Source: Candidatus Neomicrothrix sp. UBA6944
GTDB lineage: Bacteria > Actinomycetota > Acidimicrobiia > Acidimicrobiales > Poriferisodalaceae
Direction: 5' to 3'
DNA length: 19,549 nucleotides
Assembly (NCBI GenBank): GCA_002448715.1
Contig: DJZU01000061.1
Location: forward strand, 26,497-46,045
The notes under the pieces are model-generated. The model was not told the DNA's origin, did no database searches, and worked only from the letters and a program-made list of their open reading frames with translations. This document shows, one piece after another, positions 13,595-19,549 of the stretch (its first letter is position 1; each line of letters begins with the position of its first letter). The position numbers and the translations under genes were made by a program.

Positions 13595-14497
13595 TTGGTG
13601 TCACTAGGGCACCTTGTCGAGCTGCTCGATGGCGTTTTTGGGAGCGTGACGGAAGCTGCGCTTAAGGATTTTCAAAAAAATCGGTCCATAGACGTCGACG
13701 GTATTTGCGGGCCACAAACGTGGGATCAACTCGTTGAGGCTGGGCATCGTTTGGGTTCAAGACTGTTGTATCTTCAGTCGCCTCCCCTCAGGGGCGATGA
13801 TGTGGCTGATCTTCAACGATTATTAACGTCGCTTGGTTTCCCTATGAGTCAAATCGACGGCATTCATGGACAACAGACAGCTGATGCTCTCGTTGACTTT
13901 CAATTAAACGCTGGACTGGTTCCTGATGGTGTTTGTGGCCCTATTACCGTCGATTTCTTGCATCGAGTTGGGCAACGTTTTGGTGAGGCAACTGACATCA
14001 CCCGGTTGCAAGAGAAACAACATTTTCTAAACGCGGGTAGCGAGTTACATGGTTACAAAATTGTTCTTGCCGAAAGTGGAGGTCTAGACGCGGTAGTTGC
14101 ATCTCTGCGTCGATCGTTGTCAGACGCGGGCGCAGAGGTGCTTACTACCCATCACCCTGACTGGAGCAGTCACGCCCAGCAAGCAAACATGTTTGACGCA
14201 GATTTTTGTATTGGCGTTGAGGTACGGGACGAAGGTTCTACTGTCTGCCACTTCTTAGGCGACCATTTCGAGAGTCCGACAGGGAAGCAACTCGGTTCTG
14301 CCGTAGCTACAAATCTGCAGTCAATTGTTCCAGGGATTACGTCACAGGGAATGCGACTTCCTTTGCTACGCGAAACACGGATGCCTGCTTTGCTCTTGCG
14401 GATAGACGACGTCAATACCTTGGTTCGCAATCACCACACCATGTCCTTGGCAGTGACCGATGCTTTGCGATCCTTTGTCGAAGCAGGGCTCGACTAG
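13595..14497 (+). CDS. cwlM: CwlM-like cytoplasmic peptidoglycan-synthesis regulator (PG-binding repeats + inactive amidase fold)
   Basis: In mycobacteria, CwlM is a cytosolic protein that stimulates MurA when phosphorylated. From TTG at 13595 the 300 residues hold most of one peptidoglycan-binding repeat (DGVFGSVTEAALKDFQ, DGICGPQTW), a second full repeat (about 65-122) and an N-acetylmuramoyl-L-alanine-amidase-like domain (about 154-297). That domain lacks the zinc ligands: VLDPGHGG reads VLAESGG, SIHxN is gone (GVEVRD) and the final Glu is Arg269 (LLLRIDD). There is no signal peptide, so it should act in the cytosol. The first repeat continues upstream in frame (GVGAQGDHVRDLQTRL, encoded at about 13550-13597), where no ATG, GTG or TTG exists. 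The true start may be ATT at 13517, eight bases after GAGGAG, or the sequence has an error. Confidence 0.85.
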   Translation: MVSLGHLVELLDGVFGSVTEAALKDFQKNRSIDVDGICGPQTWDQLVEAGHRLGSRLLYLQSPPLRGDDVADLQRLLTSLGFPMSQIDGIHGQQTADALVDFQLNAGLVPDGVCGPITVDFLHRVGQRFGEATDITRLQEKQHFLNAGSELHGYKIVLAESGGLDAVVASLRRSLSDAGAEVLTTHHPDWSSHAQQANMFDADFCIGVEVRDEGSTVCHFLGDHFESPTGKQLGSAVATNLQSIVPGITSQGMRLPLLRETRMPALLLRIDDVNTLVRNHHTMSLAVTDALRSFVEAGLD

Positions 14498-14518
14498 AAA
14501 CTCACTCGGAATAATCTA

Positions 14519-15490
14519 TTAGCGACTCTTTGTATCGTCTGTTTCACGACCGGGGCATATGAGATCGTAGATACGCTGAAGGTCACCAACAGTGGCAAAA
14601 TCTATCGTTAATTTCCCTCGTTTCGCGTTCATACGAACACTTACAGTGGTATTTAAGTAATCACTTAGTTCCTGCTCTACCTCTAGAGCGGAGGCCTCAG
14701 GCAAAGAAATTTTAGTTTTTGGATTCCCTTTTCGCCGCGGGTCACCTGCAGCAGACCGAGCGATCTCTTCTGATTCTCTAACAGAAAGCTTGTCCCGGAG
14801 AATTTGTTCTAATAGCCGCAACTGACCAGATTCTGAATCACACGCGAGGAGAGCTCTCGCATGTCCTGCGGTGATCTGCCCTTCGATGAGCCTCAACTGA
14901 ATGCCAGTTGGTAGCTCCAGCAACCGTAACGAGTTAGAAATAGTCGCTCGAGCCTTTCCCAAGCGTTTCCCAAGTTCGGCATGTGTGACATCAAAATCAT
15001 CGATAAGTTGCTGAAACGCGGCAGCCTCTTCTATCGGATTCAGGTCCTCGCGGTGCAGGTTTTCAACGAGAGCTTCAACCAAGCTCGTCTCCCCATCTGA
15101 ACTGCGGATCACTGCGGGGATAGTTTCTTTACCCACTAAACAAGAAGCTCTCCACCTCCGCTCCCCCGCTACTAGTTCAAACGGTTTGTCGCCTGAAGAC
15201 GCCCTGACCACCACCGGCTGCAACACACCAAAGCGTTGGATAGAGTCGGCGAGCACTTTTAGCGCGTCATCATCAAAAGCTTTCCTGGGTTGCATTTGGT
15301 TGACCGAAATCTCTTGTACTGGAATTTCAACGTACGCTCCCAAACGCTGAACTTTTTGTGCACTAGAAGGCTTTCCTTCGCGTGCCACTGACATATCTTC
15401 AGGTTGACCGGCAAGAGTGCTACTTGATTGATTTGAGGGAGGTATCAACGCCTCCAATCCTCTTCCTAACCCTCCTTGTGGGCGCGCCAT
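14519..15490 (-). CDS. parB: Chromosome partitioning protein ParB
   Basis: CTP-dependent DNA clamp that loads at parS and spreads to organise the origin region. The 323 residues start with MARPQGGLGRGLEALIP (the usual GLGRGLxALI opening). They contain the CTP-binding GERRWRA (109-115) and ENLHREDLNPIEEA (143-156), then the helix-turn-helix HAELGKRLGKARATISNSLR that reads parS, and a C-terminal dimerisation domain. The start overlaps the parA stop by one base (TAATG), so the pair is coupled. The 3' end lies 21 bases from the convergent cwlM stop, and I see no terminator in that gap. Confidence 0.97.
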   Translation of the reverse strand: MARPQGGLGRGLEALIPPSNQSSSTLAGQPEDMSVAREGKPSSAQKVQRLGAYVEIPVQEISVNQMQPRKAFDDDALKVLADSIQRFGVLQPVVVRASSGDKPFELVAGERRWRASCLVGKETIPAVIRSSDGETSLVEALVENLHREDLNPIEEAAAFQQLIDDFDVTHAELGKRLGKARATISNSLRLLELPTGIQLRLIEGQITAGHARALLACDSESGQLRLLEQILRDKLSVRESEEIARSAAGDPRRKGNPKTKISLPEASALEVEQELSDYLNTTVSVRMNAKRGKLTIDFATVGDLQRIYDLICPGRETDDTKSR

Positions 15491-16284
15491 TATGGACTCC
15501 TCTCTGACAAAGCTAGATCGTTAAACTTTTGTGCAAGAATTTCTTTCGTAACCCCGCGATAGGCCGCTGCACCCTGGCTCGCAGGATCGTAAATTTCGAT
15601 GGGTTGCCCGTAGCTGGGAGCCTCGGACAAGCGAACAGAACGGGGGACTACAGTTGTGAGTACCAGATCCCCAAAGTGAGACCGCACTTCTTCAGCAACT
15701 TCTTGAGCTAAACGGGTACGGGCGTCAAACATCACAAGGACAATGGCGCTCACTTTCAAGCCCGGGTTAAGTGCGTCCTGTACAAGTTGAACGTTACTCA
15801 GCAACTGACTTAATCCTTCGAGCGCGAAATACTCACACTGCAGAGGAACAAAGACTTCCGATGCCGCGGCAAAACTATTGATCGTCAATAAGCCCAGACT
15901 GGGCGGGCAATCTATAAGAATGTAGTCATAATCTTTTTCGACCAACGAAATGGCCGAACGCAGCCGAAGCTCTCTACTGAACATCGGAACTAGCTCAATC
16001 TCAGCTCCAGCTAAATCCATGGTGGCAGGCAAAAGATCTAGCCTTTCCACACTTGTTGTTACGCGGGCGGCGCTAATTGGGAGCTGTTGAACTACAACGT
16101 TATAACTTGAACTCTCCACACTTTTGGGGCTCAAACCGAGTGCAGTTGTCGCGTTGCCCTGTGGATCGAGGTCTATGAGAAGGGTCCTTTGGCCAGAAAG
16201 CGCAATATTAGTTGCGACGCTGACAGCGGTAGTGGTCTTCCCTACACCACCCTTTTGATTGGCTACAGCAAGAATGCGCGGCAT
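15490..16284 (-). CDS. parA: Chromosome partitioning ATPase ParA
   Basis: Walker-type ATPase that binds DNA when ATP-loaded and moves ParB-parS complexes. The 264 residues show the deviant Walker A NQKGGVGKTTTAV (9-21), DLDPQGNATTALG, and YDYILIDCPPSLGLLTINS with the Walker B Asp. ATG at 16284 has AGAGG upstream. The 139-base leader region contains a plausible promoter and two parS-like sites. Soj-type, without an N-terminal DNA-binding extension. It occupies the standard place between rsmG and parB. Confidence 0.97.
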   Translation of the reverse strand: MPRILAVANQKGGVGKTTTAVSVATNIALSGQRTLLIDLDPQGNATTALGLSPKSVESSSYNVVVQQLPISAARVTTSVERLDLLPATMDLAGAEIELVPMFSRELRLRSAISLVEKDYDYILIDCPPSLGLLTINSFAAASEVFVPLQCEYFALEGLSQLLSNVQLVQDALNPGLKVSAIVLVMFDARTRLAQEVAEEVRSHFGDLVLTTVVPRSVRLSEAPSYGQPIEIYDPASQGAAAYRGVTKEILAQKFNDLALSERSP

Positions 16285-16329
16285 TTCTAGCCTCTTTGCA
16301 CTGTCGTGTTGTTTACGGCTTACTTGCTA

Positions 16330-16358
16330 ATCACAGTCTTTCAGGACATCGAGGTCAA
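16330..16358 (-). promoter_or_regulatory. Candidate promoter for parAB
   Basis: On the minus strand TTGACC (16358-16353) is followed after exactly 17 bases by TGTGAT (16335-16330), a good -35 and a fair -10 for a housekeeping sigma factor. Transcription would start near 16323, giving a leader of about 40 bases before the parA ATG. It lies immediately inside the parS pair, so ParB spreading could affect it. Confidence 0.4.
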
Positions 16359-16371
16359 GGATTTCAGCCAT

Positions 16372-16387
16372 GGTTGCACGTGAAACA
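16372..16387. other. parS-like centromere site 1
   Basis: GGTTGCACGTGAAACA matches the bacterial parS consensus TGTTTCACGTGAAACA at 14 of 16 positions, including the CACGTG core and one perfect half. It lies in the rsmG-parA gap, next to the genes whose product binds it. Confidence 0.85.
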
Positions 16388-16406
16388 TTTTCACCGTTTA
16401 TCTCGC

Positions 16407-16422
16407 CGTTTCACGTGCAACC
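16407..16422. other. parS-like centromere site 2 (inverted copy)
   Basis: CGTTTCACGTGCAACC matches parS at 13 of 16 positions and is, over 15 bases, the exact reverse complement of site 1. The two asymmetric sites face each other across about 20 bases. It begins one base beyond the rsmG stop codon. Confidence 0.82.
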
Positions 16423-16423
16423 T

Positions 16424-17038
16424 TTAAAACACAGGGTTTTTAATAATTTGAGCCCATTTTCTAGGAACGGTCAGCTCTGGAACTTCTAACAATTTCATGA
16501 TGACAAACCGAGGTGGCCCTTCAATTACTGAGGCAGCGGACAAGCCCAGTGACTGCACTTGTTCGGTAGGCCATCTCTCTGCCATAGATTCAGGCGGCTC
16601 GCTCACTACAAGATGACCACCAAGGGATAACAGAGCGGCCGCGCATTCAGCCGTCACCGACGGGGCGGCAAACGATCGGCTAAAGACTCCGTGGTAGCGC
16701 GATCGATGCAATGGGTCATGCGCCACGTCAGTCGCATCCGCCCTCACTACCTCAACCTTGCCAACTACCCCAATATCTCGAATTGCTTCCTCTAAGAATT
16801 CAGTCCTAGCGGCGGACCGATCTAAAAGAGTGACTTCTAAATCTGGTCGTTCCACAGCGACAACAAGGCCCGGCAGACCGCCCCCCGAACCCAAATCACA
16901 CCATCTCGAGTTATGGATGGGATTGGCAGCCGCAAGATGTGCCAGCCCGTGTTCTATGTAATTATCAATTTCGCCAGGACCCACATGTCCGAGAATTTGC
17001 GCTCGTGCGATGGTCTCGGCCAGCGCGCGCCGGGTCAC
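16424..17038 (-). CDS. rsmG: 16S rRNA (guanine-527-N7) methyltransferase RsmG
   Basis: S-adenosylmethionine-dependent enzyme that methylates G527 of 16S rRNA; loss gives low-level streptomycin resistance in other bacteria. The 204 residues contain the SAM-binding CDLGSGGGLPGLVVAVERPD (47-66), LLDRSAARTEFLEEAIRDIG, RADATDV and FSRSFAAP, in normal order. The N-terminus is short, with a GHVGPGEIDNYIEHGLAHLA segment standing for the usual cap. GTG at 17038 is the first start after the upstream khpB stop (eight bases away) and lacks a strong ribosome binding site, so reinitiation is likely. Directly after the stop lies the parS inverted repeat. Confidence 0.95.
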   Translation of the reverse strand: MTRRALAETIARAQILGHVGPGEIDNYIEHGLAHLAAANPIHNSRWCDLGSGGGLPGLVVAVERPDLEVTLLDRSAARTEFLEEAIRDIGVVGKVEVVRADATDVAHDPLHRSRYHGVFSRSFAAPSVTAECAAALLSLGGHLVVSEPPESMAERWPTEQVQSLGLSAASVIEGPPRFVIMKLLEVPELTVPRKWAQIIKNPVF

Positions 17039-17046
17039 ATCTTCCT

Positions 17047-17535
17047 TCAGTCGTCAGCTACGACAAGAACAACTCGCCGACGCGGTTCGTCACCCACTGA
17101 AATTGTGTTCACTCCTGGGATTTCGTTAACGGCGTCATGCACAACTTTACGATCAGCCGCATTCATAGGCTCAAGACCTTTTTCAATTCCAGAATCAACA
17201 ACTTTTTGCGCCAATTCTTGAACGTACGCTGCTAATGCTTCCCTTCGGCGACTGCGATAACCGCCTACATCAACTCTGATACGAGCCCGGTTGAGACCCG
17301 GTAACCGACGTTGCAACATGGTTTTCGACACTTCATGAATTGCTACGAGGTGGTTGCCTTTAGGTCCTATCAGAAGCCCGAGTTCCTTTTCATCTCCAAG
17401 CAGGTTTACTTCAAAGCTGTCTTCGTCAGCAGCAACATTTTCTGCCTTCGCCGTTACGCCGAATGATTGGGCTAATCCTTCTAAAAATTCGCCAACCATC
17501 TGCTGTTGTTCTTCAACATTGGTCTCAGTTGTCAT
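17047..17535 (-). CDS. khpB: KhpB/Jag RNA-binding protein, KH and R3H domains
   Basis: RNA-binding regulator linked in other bacteria to cell division and envelope synthesis. The 162 residues begin with an acidic, Gln-rich N-terminus. A KH domain follows, with the RNA-binding GPKG loop (57-60) in LGLLIGPKGNHL, and an R3H domain ends the protein (LEPMNAADRKVVHDAV, EPRRRVVLVV). The Jag N-terminal domain is not in this protein but in the gene just upstream. AGGAG precedes ATG at 17535, so the gene has its own translation start and is not merely a frameshifted tail. It sits 34 bases after the Jag_N gene and eight before rsmG. Confidence 0.93.
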   Translation of the reverse strand: MTTETNVEEQQQMVGEFLEGLAQSFGVTAKAENVAADEDSFEVNLLGDEKELGLLIGPKGNHLVAIHEVSKTMLQRRLPGLNRARIRVDVGGYRSRRREALAAYVQELAQKVVDSGIEKGLEPMNAADRKVVHDAVNEIPGVNTISVGDEPRRRVVLVVADD

Positions 17536-17569
17536 TGCAGTCTCCTGCCTTTAATTATGGGATCTCTCC

Positions 17570-18076
17570 CTAGTGGTCGATCTTTCGGATGCGTCGAGCT
17601 GCACCCTTACCTGTGGGTTGCGCCATTTCCTTATTTGTGGTCGAACGTACGTTCGACTGTTCATTGTGTTTGGGGGCTGTCGTTAAGGTGCGCTTGCGGG
17701 TCGAAGAACCTGGGGCTGATGCTTCACTGTTCTTTGAAGACTGAGCTGGTTCTTGAGCAGTTTGTTTTTGTTGTGAGCGTTGCTTCGGTACACCGCGTTG
17801 TTGTTTTTGCTTCCCAGATGTGGCCCTGGGGCGCTTTGTTTTAGCGGTTTTACGTTTGTCTGATCGCACCGGGCGACGGCGCTCGCGCTTCGCAGGGACT
17901 GCCACCGGACGGACGCGTGTCCTTATTTGTGCTTCGCTGGTACGGAATCCAAACAGTGTCTTCTTTGATTCCTTGAGTACTTCGTATTCGACATCGTCGG
18001 AAGTTACAGATAATTCGTCGAGGGCGTTTTCCAACGCCTCTTCTACTGTCGCTCCGGTGGTAACAATCCAGTCCAT
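17570..18076 (-). CDS. Stand-alone Jag N-terminal domain protein with basic low-complexity tail
   Basis: The first 55 residues of this 168-residue protein form a Jag_N domain (WIVTTGATVEEALENALDEL, SDDVEYEVLKESKKTLFGF). The rest is a Lys/Arg/Gln/Ser-rich low-complexity segment that looks disordered. In many bacteria this domain is the N-terminus of Jag, followed by a linker and the KH and R3H domains. Here the frame ends with TAG and the KH-R3H part restarts in a different frame. ATG at 18076 lies three bases after the yidC stop, and GGAAG spans that junction. The product is complete in itself and may still bind its former partner. A LexA-type box lies in its 3' third. Confidence 0.85.
   Translation of the reverse strand: MDWIVTTGATVEEALENALDELSVTSDDVEYEVLKESKKTLFGFRTSEAQIRTRVRPVAVPAKRERRRPVRSDKRKTAKTKRPRATSGKQKQQRGVPKQRSQQKQTAQEPAQSSKNSEASAPGSSTRKRTLTTAPKHNEQSNVRSTTNKEMAQPTGKGAARRIRKIDH
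17642..17655. promoter_or_regulatory. LexA-type SOS box inside the Jag_N gene
   Basis: CGAACGTACGTTCG matches the CGAACnnnnGTTCG box bound by LexA in Bacillus and mycobacteria, and it lies in a perfect 18-base palindrome (17640-17657). It is within a coding sequence, about 105 bases upstream of the khpB start. Binding is unproven. Confidence 0.4.
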
Positions 18077-18079
18077 TTC

Positions 18080-19084
18080 TTACTTCCGCTTTTTCCTTGT
18101 GCGCCCATCTCCAGAGGTTCGTTTGGATTGGATAGATTGCTGTTCGTTGTCGTTTTGAGGCTTTGTTTCTTTTTTGTCTTGGTTCTTTTTAGAACGCTCA
18201 GCTCGCGCTGAATTTCGTTCTTTGCTTCGGGTTTCTCTTGCCTGGCGTCTCTCTTCTTGAGCTGCCAGTGCCTTTTTGGAACGTTGGTTCGTGATCTCTT
18301 TCGCAGGCGGTTCTTCCTCAATCAGTTCCGCTTCGATAGTTGTATCTGTGGTCGCAATTGGCTTCATAGTTCGATGGATAAAGGACTGTTGTCCTATGCG
18401 GTAGAGGCTGGATGCAACGAAATAAACACCGAGTGCCGCCTGAACCAAGAATGCGAAAATAGGAAGCATGTAGGGCATGATCTTCATCAGCATTTCCATC
18501 TGGGGATTTTGCGCAGCGGCATCTCCTCGATGGGCTTTCATCTGTGCTTGTTGAAGGAATGACAGAACAAAGGTGATACCAACCAACGCCAAATAGGGGA
18601 GCCCATCAACGAAGTTGGCTTGGATGACATCTTTGGCAGATTCGGACAAATCAATACCGAACGACACCATTTCGCCTTTATCTTCAACAAGTCGTTGGTA
18701 TAGAAGCGATTCTTTCTTCAGATAGGAAGGGTCAGGTACCCCATCTTTCCCCATCTTTGTCATGCCGTTAATGACTCTGTATAGAACGATAAATACAGGA
18801 AGTTGAACGAGAGTCGGAAGACACCCAGCAAGCGGATTGGCCCCGTGCTTTTGGTACAGGGCCATAGTTTCTTCATTAATTTTTTGTCGGTCACCCTTGT
18901 GTTTCGTTTGAATACGCTTTAGCTCAGGCTGGAGCTGTTGAATGCGCATCATTGAACGGGTCCCTTTGAGGGTCAAAGGTGTCAACACAAGCATGATTAA
19001 GAACGTCAAAAGAACAATGGAAATCGCATAACTGCTTGAGAAGTCATAAAACCAAGCGAGAACGCGGGCAATTAAATCAAACAT
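18080..19084 (-). CDS. yidC: Membrane protein insertase YidC (Oxa1 family)
   Basis: Inserts and folds membrane proteins, alone or with SecYEG. The 334 residues have the short Gram-positive/actinobacterial layout without a large periplasmic domain. Membrane segments are at about 17-36 (SSYAISIVLLTFLIMLVLTP), 90-110 (LAGCLPTLVQLPVFIVLYRV), 165-185 and a final hydrophobic hairpin (MPYMLPIFAFLVQAALGVYF). The conserved groove arginine is present (LKGTRSMM, residue 43), as is KHGANPLAGCLP. The C-terminal 70 residues are highly charged and basic, typical of forms that touch the ribosome. ATG at 19084 overlaps the yidD stop (TGATG); a longer frame reaching 19171 would run inside yidD and is not believable. 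Confidence 0.95.
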   Translation of the reverse strand: MFDLIARVLAWFYDFSSSYAISIVLLTFLIMLVLTPLTLKGTRSMMRIQQLQPELKRIQTKHKGDRQKINEETMALYQKHGANPLAGCLPTLVQLPVFIVLYRVINGMTKMGKDGVPDPSYLKKESLLYQRLVEDKGEMVSFGIDLSESAKDVIQANFVDGLPYLALVGITFVLSFLQQAQMKAHRGDAAAQNPQMEMLMKIMPYMLPIFAFLVQAALGVYFVASSLYRIGQQSFIHRTMKPIATTDTTIEAELIEEEPPAKEITNQRSKKALAAQEERRQARETRSKERNSARAERSKKNQDKKETKPQNDNEQQSIQSKRTSGDGRTRKKRK

Positions 19085-19323
19085 CAGGCGTCGACCCTTT
19101 GTGTCGTTGTGGGCACGGGGTCGTAACCCCAACCACCCCAGGGGTGGCATCGGCAAATACGTCGCAGACAAAGAGATATGCCGCGCATCGCTCCATGCTG
19201 ATCAATGGCTTCTATGGCGTACCTGGAACATGTTGGATAATAACGACATGAAGGAAGGCGTCGACTTGTGAGGCCTTGATACAACCGAATGAGTTTCGTC
19301 AAGGCCAGAGCGGGAACGTTCAT
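19084..19323 (-). CDS. yidD: Membrane protein insertion efficiency factor YidD
   Basis: A 79-residue membrane-associated protein that assists YidC-dependent insertion. It has the family signature almost entire: LIRLYQGLTSRRLPSCRYYP, then TCSRYAIEAIDQHGAMRG and the Cys/His region CRCHPWGGWGYDPVP. ATG at 19323 overlaps the rnpA stop (ATGA at 19320-19323), and its own stop overlaps yidC by one base, so rnpA-yidD-yidC should be translationally coupled. No SD of its own is seen. Length is normal. Confidence 0.95.
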   Translation of the reverse strand: MNVPALALTKLIRLYQGLTSRRLPSCRYYPTCSRYAIEAIDQHGAMRGISLCLRRICRCHPWGGWGYDPVPTTTQRVDA

Positions 19324-19549
19324 TTGGAGGCGTCAACTTTAGAAATAAGAGTTTTTAGATCTACCTCGAGGTCAGAGAAAGATGGGTGAGGAATTGATTT
19401 CACAACTCCAATCAAATAGCGACCCTTAGGCATGCGGGTGGCGCTGCTTCGAAGGATTGACCGGCTTTGCCGTCGAATACGGTTACGTTGAACAGCGTTT
19501 CCATAACTACGTCCTATCGCGTACGCGACGCGCGGACATCTGAGGGTTA
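19320..19549 (-). CDS. rnpA: Ribonuclease P protein component (5' end beyond window)
   Basis: Protein subunit of RNase P, which trims the 5' leader of pre-tRNAs. The visible C-terminal 75 or so residues include the family's RNA-binding signature, PRVAYAIGRSYGNAVQRNRI followed by RRQSRSILR, and the closing GRYLIGVVKSIPHPSFSDLE strand and helix. The stop TGA lies at 19320-19322. The frame stays open to the right edge, so the start and the expected rpmH upstream are not in the window. It heads the minus-strand origin cluster. Confidence 0.92.
   Translation of the reverse strand, partial: TLRCPRVAYAIGRSYGNAVQRNRIRRQSRSILRSSATRMPKGRYLIGVVKSIPHPSFSDLEVDLKTLISKVDASK

Noticed and set aside
16323..16373. 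Minus-strand 14-codon frame (MAEILDLDVLKDCD) between parS site 1 and parA
   Set aside because: It has no ribosome binding site, overlaps the likely parA promoter and is too short to support by eye.
18043..18321. Alternative minus-strand frame rich in Lys/Arg over the yidC 3' end
   Set aside because: It is a shadow of the basic yidC tail in another frame, with no ribosome binding site and no family resemblance.
1..19549. Mobile elements, CRISPR arrays, tRNA or rRNA genes
   Set aside because: No transposase, integrase, spaced direct repeats or cloverleaf-like sequence was seen; gene content is core and collinear with other Actinobacteria.

Overview
The window looks like an origin-proximal stretch of an actinobacterial chromosome. 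The class Acidimicrobiia is my best guess, an inference from gene content: CarD, DUF5318, a DUF6049 membrane protein, MurJ with a pseudokinase partner, CwlM, and a Jag N-terminal domain. By eye the G+C is roughly half, which is modest for Actinobacteria. Intergenic gaps are very short and many stop/start codons overlap, suggesting a compact genome. I see no mobile element, CRISPR array, tRNA or rRNA.

There are three blocks. (1) Positions 1-4563, minus strand: CCA-adding enzyme, DUF5318 protein, a class A penicillin-binding-protein-like protein that has lost its catalytic residues, then rpsF-ssb-rpsR (rpsR runs off the left edge). (2) Positions 4735-14497, plus strand: carD, a GNAT acetyltransferase, DUF6049 protein, murJ, degV, a membrane pseudokinase, a small two-helix membrane protein, trxB, trxA and cwlM. 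(3) Positions 14519-19549, minus strand: the conserved origin cluster rnpA (cut by the right edge), yidD, yidC, a stand-alone Jag N-terminal domain, khpB/jag (KH-R3H), rsmG, two parS-like sites, parA and parB.

Compared with the order I recall from Mycobacterium tuberculosis, blocks 2 and 3 follow Rv3907c to rnpA. The left half of block 1 follows Rv0049-ponA1-rpsF-ssb-rpsR, which in that species lies on the other side of dnaA. Here the two sets are joined at pcnA/DUF5318.

Functionally the window combines chromosome partition (ParA/ParB/parS), membrane protein insertion (YidC/YidD), RNA maturation (RnpA, CCA-adding enzyme, RsmG), redox (TrxA/TrxB) and peptidoglycan synthesis and its control (MurJ, pseudokinase, CwlM, PBP-like protein). 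The most notable theme is cell-wall pseudoenzymes: a PBP without glycosyltransferase and transpeptidase residues, a kinase-like protein without kinase residues, and an amidase-like CwlM without zinc ligands. Other points of interest are a Jag protein split in two genes with a perfect LexA-type box inside the first, a cwlM reading frame whose homology extends upstream of any standard start codon, and a 15-bp inverted repeat made of the two parS sites directly after rsmG.
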